From Gavia stellata (lineage: Eukaryota > Chordata > Aves > Gaviiformes > Gaviidae), in contig NC_082618.1 of assembly GCF_030936135.1 (NCBI RefSeq), forward strand, positions 7,847,034 to 7,911,033: a stretch of DNA of 64,000 nucleotides, given 5' to 3'. Positions 59,371 through 64,000 of this stretch are shown here, one piece after another. The notes under the pieces were generated by a model that saw only the letters and a program-made list of their open reading frames with translations, was not told the origin of the DNA and did no database searches. The position numbers and the translations under genes were made by a program. Each line of letters opens with the position of its first letter. Position 1 is the stretch's first letter.

Positions 59371-59960
59371 CACCACCCCACCAGGGAACGATGGCAACAG
59401 ATAACCCTGGTTCCTGTTGCACAATGAGGTTCAGCCAGCTGGGGCCGTGACGCTGCCTGCTGCATCCCAGCCCTGCCCTTCAGCCCAGGCTTTGCTGGGG
59501 AAGGAGAGGCCTTTGTCAGCTAGGGAGGGACTTAGTAAATCGGATTTGCCGGCAAACAAGCACCTTAACCGCCGAGCTGTGGGTCTCAATACTTGCACTT
59601 CACCTGAAGGCTCCTTGCGGAGGGAGGAAGGCAGTTTGGTACGTGCCCCTTGGCTTTGTACCCGTCTGGCGTCCTCAAAACATCCTAAAGCCATGCCCTG
59701 GGAAAAAAGCCCCAACATCGCTTCCCTCTCTCCTTGCTTTCTCGGAGTGCACACACCGAGTCCAGGAACCGGTAACCGGGAGGGCCGAGCGTTGCCCCCA
59801 CGGATATGAACAAACCCGGGGGGATCTTCGCCCCCACCTCGCCCCTCCGGTCCCCTGCCCCGCTCCCCACCCCTAAGTACGGGTACCTCAGAACATGCAC
59901 AGTTTGAATTTTCACTGACAATTAGTTTAATTATTGTGAGTGAAAAGAATTGTAATTATC

Positions 59961-59968
59961 TGTAAATA
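59961..59968 (+). promoter_or_regulatory. Pumilio-type element TGTAAATA
   Basis: A consensus match in an AT-rich island (59880-60120) between GC-rich blocks. Confidence 0.45.
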
Positions 59969-60144
59969 TGTAGTTAACAAATTGACCTAGTTTCTGTATT
60001 TTTTAAGTTTTTGTACTAAAATTTATAGATACAGTATGTGCCAGCTAGCAAAAAGCTACTGTAATTGCCAGTCGTAGTTCAGCATGCACCTAATCCCCGA
60101 GACTTGTCAAAGTGATGCTGTAAGGAATTGTGCTTAAATATTGC

Positions 60145-60350
60145 GAGCTGGGGAGGCGCAGCGGCCGCCGGGGCGGGAGGGCCGGGGAGGCCAGCAGCCG
60201 CTCGCCTGGGGCTTTCCGCTTCCCGCCTTCGGCCGGGTTTGCTGCCGTGTTCGCTGTGTGGAATCTTCTTCCCTTCGGCGTCGTGTGCTGTACGGTGGGC
60301 AGTGCGAGGGACGGAGCGGTGGCTTCGAGCTTTCTCTGGGGCTGAACTCA
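60145..60350. other. CpG-rich block in the 3'UTR
   Basis: About 200 bases have high G+C and many CpGs, starting abruptly after AT-rich sequence. It contains the G-quadruplex motif at 60170-60187. No exon or open frame of known type is seen. Confidence 0.6.
60170..60187 (+). promoter_or_regulatory. strong G-quadruplex motif
   Basis: GGGGCGGGAGGGCCGGGG has four G-runs of three or four with loops of 1, 1 and 2 nt, on the mRNA sense strand. Short loops predict a very stable quadruplex. Confidence 0.7.
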
Positions 60351-61171
60351 GCGGGAACCGAGTTCAGGTTCTTTGCTGCAGTTTAATACCGGCTTATGAC
60401 TATATTTTTCAACCTCTCTAGAAATGATCTGTTTTCCCCTTCTGACTGCTTTTGTCTTGAACCCGAGATCATCTAAACCTACTGGAGGAAAAAAAAAAAA
60501 GAAAAAAAAAAAACAAAACTACTTTCTTTTAAGATCGTTGCCTGCTTTTAGTGCCAGGATCGCGCATTTCTATGGCAACTCTGAGCTCAGCGGAGTTTAG
60601 AAATCAGCACAGGGTTGTTAACGAGCTGAAGTACGTCGCCGCTGCTTTTGCACGGCTCTGGCAGAGCCCGACTGCAGCCGGTGGCAGCCGTGAAGGGCGA
60701 GTTTGTGGGTGCGATGTGGTGGCTGGCGGGGGGTCTCGGTGTCCCTGCCCCGGCTGCGGCTGGCTTGCACTGCAAGACCTGCCACTAACGGAGGGGTGGG
60801 CTCCCCCCGCCCCGCGCTTCTAGGAATGAAGTAAGGACCTGTGCTCCTTGTCTTGTGGCAGAGGCAAGTCTGCAAGTCGAGAATAGCTTTGCTGAGCGTC
60901 CCGGGAAGCTGCGAGCAGAGGAGTTTGAGCACCGGTGAGGCCGTGCTCTCCAGGTCTGGCTGTCCCGCAGGTCGTAGGGGTCGGGAGCTTGTAAGGATTC
61001 AAGGATCAGAGAAGGAGAGGCATACGTGCACGTACAGGTTTGGCTTCTGGCAAGCAAACCATCCCCTTCCTTTCTTCAGCTTTTCTTCCCTCCAAACCCC
61101 CCGCAGCTCTCCCCCCTGCTTGCTTGGAACAGGAACATTTTTTTTTACCTGCCTAGAAACAGCTAAAAGAT

Positions 61172-61183
61172 GGGGGGGGGGGG
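61172..61183 (+). repeat. G12 homopolymer
   Basis: Twelve consecutive G in the 3'UTR, ten nt before a TGTAAATA element. Confidence 0.7.
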
Positions 61184-61192
61184 CAGCCCTGA

Positions 61193-61200
61193 TGTAAATA
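61193..61200 (+). promoter_or_regulatory. Pumilio-type element TGTAAATA
   Basis: A consensus match directly downstream of the G12 run. Confidence 0.45.
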
Positions 61201-61347
61201 ATTAACGTTACAAAGTGAAGTGTGTATAACATAAAAGGCTACAGCCCTTTGGTAACTTGTAAATGCTTGAGAAGGTTGTGGTAAGACGTGGAGGGGCCGA
61301 GCGACCTGCCTGGGGCTCTGCAGCCATCGCTGCCCCACCGCCACCTC

Positions 61348-61373
61348 GGGGCCGGTGGGTCGGGATGGGGGGG
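61348..61373 (+). promoter_or_regulatory. G-quadruplex motif
   Basis: G-runs of 4, 3, 3 and 7 with loops of 5, 2 and 2 nt, on the sense strand of the 3'UTR. The final G-run is followed by CCCAC, which could instead pair with the upstream GTGGG. Confidence 0.6.
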
Positions 61374-62020
61374 CCCACCCTGCGTACCTTAGCCGTGGGG
61401 ACCCCCTTGGTTTAGTGGATGGGAGGGTAGTGTAACGTGTGTAATACGGATAGGAGAAGCTGTGTGAGGTGTGTATAGTGTATATTTTTAAAAAAATAGC
61501 TTGCTTGTATTGTGAAGATTTTAAAGACAAACTTGAGAATTCTAGCCTAACTATTAACACAAGTTTAACATCAGTTACCCCACTGGGTTCAGAGCCTCTT
61601 GAATGTATATTCCTTTTTGTAACCTAAATGACCTATTCTTCTACCAGTCAGCCAGACATCCTATTTATATTTTTAATTTTATATATTACTTTCCATTTGT
61701 TTTCATTATTTCCAGCATGTTTCTGGTTTGGGTTTTTCTTTGTTTGGGGGTTTTGTTTTGTTTCTTTTTGCACAAGCATTGTGTGAAGTCAAGGAAATGT
61801 TAACTCAAACCTGGTATTTTCCAACCTGTTCCCCCCTCCTCTTCCTCTCCTCCACCCCTGTTTTTTTTTCTTTCTTCCACCAACAGTTTGGGGTTTTCTG
61901 GGCTGGGATGCAGCGGGTGGGAGGAGGGGATGGCTATTTTCCATTTGCAGCTTCTGTGCAAATGCCAGGTCTTTTGGCAGCCAACTAAAAACGCTTCACT
62001 TGCTGGTCGCTTTTAAAAAA

Positions 62021-62026
62021 AATAAA
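62021..62026 (+). terminator. poly(A) signal AATAAA
   Basis: The hexamer sits inside an A-rich run and is followed by GC-rich sequence. A candidate internal site, of uncertain use. Confidence 0.3.
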
Positions 62027-62049
62027 ACAAAAATGTAACCTTATCAGTC

Positions 62050-62540
62050 CGACGTAGACCACGGCGGGAGGAGGGGAAGTGCACACCTGTAGCCACCCAA
62101 CGCTAGCTTCGGCTGCGAAACAAAAGCAAACCTTCCCTGGCGAGCAGGTAACCTCAAGGCAGCTCCCAGCCCCGCCGGCTGCCCGATGCCGCGGAGGTTT
62201 TGCCGGGACGAGCTCCGTGTGCGGCCGGGGGCTGAGCCCAGCGGTTTGGCCAAGCCGTGCTGGGGAGCGACGCGCCTCGGGCTTGCTCTTCCTCCCTCGG
62301 CGCCTGCCTGTGCACAAACCCGAGAGCTGCCTGCTGCTGACAGCAAAGCTGTTGCTGCTTTTCCTCTCCTCCTCCTCCTCTTCCTCCTCTCCCGCTCCGT
62401 AAGGAGGTCCGGCTCACCAACAAGAGCTCGCCCAGCGCCGTGGCCGTCTGCTCTGGGGCATCATCCAGGTATAGCAAAGCCCGACTGCCGCGGTGCCGAG
62501 AGCAGGCGCCCGGCCGCGCGGTGTTGTGCCGCAGAGCGTT
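62050..62540. other. CpG-rich block in the 3'UTR
   Basis: About 490 bases are rich in G, C and CpG, with open frames on both strands as expected from composition. It includes a (TCC/TTCC)n pyrimidine tract at about 62364-62395. No known protein is recognised. Confidence 0.55.
62364..62395. repeat. (TCC)n pyrimidine microsatellite
   Basis: Uninterrupted pyrimidines of the form CTCCTCCTCCTC. Confidence 0.65.
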
Positions 62541-62980
62541 AGTTAGAAAAACCCACACACATATCTGCTGTTTTACTATGAACACTGGTCTGAGGTTTCC
62601 AGGCCCAGCACCACGGTGATGGGCCGTGAAGGATTTAACTAGGGGAATTAAACTCCTTCCTGCTTCCTTGTCTGGTAGCACCAGCTGGTATGAGTGAATC
62701 TACAGGTGTGCGTTTTCCTTCTTGTAGAAAATGCCACGAGCACTAACTGGTAAGGCTTAATGTACAGTATATTGTCAGTATTCTGGTATTCTTCTGGTTC
62801 AACATACATTATAGCTCATATATAACCTGTATTAATTGTATAGATTGTGCATTTAAAGCTGTTACCAAGTTGTCAGAAAATAAGAGAAGAGAAAAAAAAT
62901 AAGGTCATATGTAATATTTTGTTTGTAAGTATCCTTTGTATCATAGCAAAGGAAATGTTAAAAAAAAAAAAATCAACTGT

Positions 62981-62986
62981 AATAAA
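62981..62986 (+). terminator. TAOK1: distal TAOK1 poly(A) signal AATAAA
   Basis: The last canonical hexamer before ABHD15. It follows an A-rich conserved-looking tail, and a GT-rich element (GTGTCTGCCTGCC) begins about 20 nt later. Composition changes sharply to GC-rich just after it, as expected at a gene end. Confidence 0.7.
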
Positions 62987-63055
62987 GTAATTTTAGTACA
63001 CGGAGTGTCTGCCTGCCTTTCTGAGACCCCCGGAGCGCGGGACCCTGCCTGGGGG

Positions 63056-63533
63056 CTACCGGGTGTAGGACCTGTGCCAGGTGAAGACGGGGGGTTCGAC
63101 AGCGGGACCCCCCCACCTGCAGGGCCGTGGCAGCCCCTTCCTCCGCTCCTCCGCCCGCAGGAACTCGGCCATCGCCCTGAAGTATTCCAACACTGTCTCA
63201 TGGCCCCAGCAGCGGCCCGGTCCCCGCCGGGGGAACCCACAGTGTCCCCCGCGTGGGGTCAGCAGCAGGAAGAAGTAGGGGCTGCTGCGGAACAGCTCCA
63301 GGGGCAGGCTGCGGGCTGGGGGGCCGCGGACGGGGTCGTCGGCGCTGCAGAGGCACAGCACGGGCACGGCCGCCTCGTCGGCGTCGCGCAGGGGCTCGTT
63401 GCGCTCCCAGTAGGCCTCCCAGCTGGTGGGGCGGCTCTTGGTCCGGCAGAAGAGGGCTTCCTCCAGCTCCCGCAGCGAGCGGCTGCCCAGCAGCCTGTCC
63501 ACGTCCACCGCCTCGGCCAGGGACCCCGCGTAC
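63056..63533 (-). CDS. ABHD15: ABHD15 terminal coding exon (C-terminal 158 residues)
   Basis: ABHD15 is an alpha/beta-hydrolase-fold protein of adipose tissue and liver linked to insulin control of lipolysis. Read on the - strand, the acceptor CCGTCCCCGCAG ends at 63534. The exon completes a codon with one G and then reads YAGSLAEAVDVDRLLGSRSL through to HRSYTR and TAG at 63058-63056. The segment REFEEALF-like RELEEALFCRTKS, PVLCLCSADDPV and RGGHCGF matches the ABHD15 C-terminus. The Asp-Asp of SADDPV (exon residues 65-66) and the His of GGHCGF (97) are where the charge-relay acid and histidine of the fold lie. The nucleophile would be in exon 1, outside the window. The gene is convergent with TAOK1, as in mammals. 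Confidence 0.93.
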
Positions 63534-64000
63534 CTGCGGGGACGGGGCGCCCACCGTGGGCTGGGGGCCGTGGGGACGCCATGGGCCTGCCCTCAGCAGC
63601 GGGGGGGCAGTGGCTGCACCCTGGCCCTGGCCCCACATGCGGGTACTGGGGTGGCCTCGAGTCCCCCACAGCTGATTTGGGGGTCCCATCCTAGTCCCTT
63701 GCTGGGGATGCTGCGGGTGGTCCCTGCAGCGCAGCCTGCGCCAGCCTGGGTACCATGGCAACGGGAGGCAGCCAGCACTCCGCGCCGTTGCTGTGACAGC
63801 AGCGCTTGCAATGAGTATCGGGAAATGGGGGGACACCCTGCTGCCCCCCCACCCCGCACCCCATCGCTGCAGTAAACTCCGTGCCTGGCTGCACCCCCCG
63901 AGGCTTTGCTGAGGCTCACCCCGGCGCCTGTTTGCCCCACTGTTTTGGGGTTTGGCTGCGGTGGTTTTGGCCCTTGTTTGCCCACCAGTGCGGCCCCTTT
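63534..64000 (-). other. ABHD15: ABHD15 intron (partial)
   Basis: GC-rich sequence upstream of the ABHD15 acceptor on the - strand. Long open frames on both strands here reflect base composition and match nothing known. The donor and exon 1 lie beyond the window. Confidence 0.7.

Larger units (their letters stand above)
54174..63005 (+). other. TAOK1: TAOK1 3'UTR (long; 3' end inferred)
   Basis: About 8.8 kb follows the stop codon with no protein recognised on either strand. AATAAA signals lie at 57840, 59336, 59365, 62021 and 62981. The last is followed within about 25 nt by GTGTCTGCCTGCC, a plausible downstream element, so I take about 63005 as the distal end. A long 3'UTR is also known for mammalian TAOK1. 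Base composition alternates sharply: AT-rich at 56500-57400, 59880-60120 and 62740-63000, and CpG-rich at about 60145-60350 and 62050-62540. Regulatory motifs are listed separately. Exact cleavage sites cannot be seen from DNA. Confidence 0.7.

Noticed and set aside
62154..62681. 175-codon - strand open frame in the 3'UTR
   Set aside because: Low-complexity Arg/Ala/Gly/Ser content in a CpG-rich block; no recognisable domain or splice context.
62936..63694. 252-codon open frame on the + strand
   Set aside because: It begins in the A-rich TAOK1 tail and runs antisense to the ABHD15 exon in GC-rich DNA. The protein is low-complexity Gly/Ala/Pro, and the ABHD15 match on the other strand explains the open frame.
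63198..63836. 212-codon - strand frame overlapping ABHD15
   Set aside because: It is in a different frame from the recognisable ABHD15 exon, is Arg/Pro-rich and crosses the splice acceptor. A composition artefact.

Overview
This is vertebrate nuclear DNA, most likely from a bird (possibly another sauropsid). It has long introns with GT-AG splice sites and no operon-like packing. It carries almost all of one gene, TAOK1 (TAO kinase 1, a STE20-family MAP3K), on the + strand. It also carries the last coding exon of ABHD15 on the - strand at the right edge. TAOK1 next to a convergent ABHD15 is also the order on human 17q11.2, which supports both calls. The bird assignment is an inference from compact introns, few interspersed repeats and the absence of any mammalian SINE or LINE I could recognise. 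I did not identify a species.

Layout. 1-20085 is intronic, inside the 5'UTR intron of TAOK1; the promoter and first non-coding exon are not visible. 20086-20180 is the end of the 5'UTR and holds two short overlapping upstream ORFs. 20181-54173 holds 19 coding exons. I placed every junction by frame, splice sites and the known protein, and they join to exactly 1001 codons, which I recall as the length of human TAOK1. The kinase domain spans exons 1-10 (about residues 28-281), the serine-rich linker exons 10-12, the long charged coiled coils exons 13-18, and a Gly/Pro/His tail with three WGHP motifs is in exon 19. 54174 to about 63005 is a very long 3'UTR with several AATAAA signals, Pumilio-type sites, G-quadruplex motifs, CpG-rich blocks and a striking long-range inverted repeat. 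63056-63533 is ABHD15 exon 2 on the - strand, and 63534-64000 is its intron.

I found no RNA genes, CRISPR arrays, intact mobile elements or new multi-gene system. The two genes are not known to act together. The material most worth a second look is non-coding: the 25-bp-stem inverted repeat in the 3'UTR (56733-57025), the paired uORFs, the G-quadruplex motifs, several perfect palindromes in introns (two within 80 nt of an exon), and the very close tail-to-tail arrangement of TAOK1 and ABHD15.
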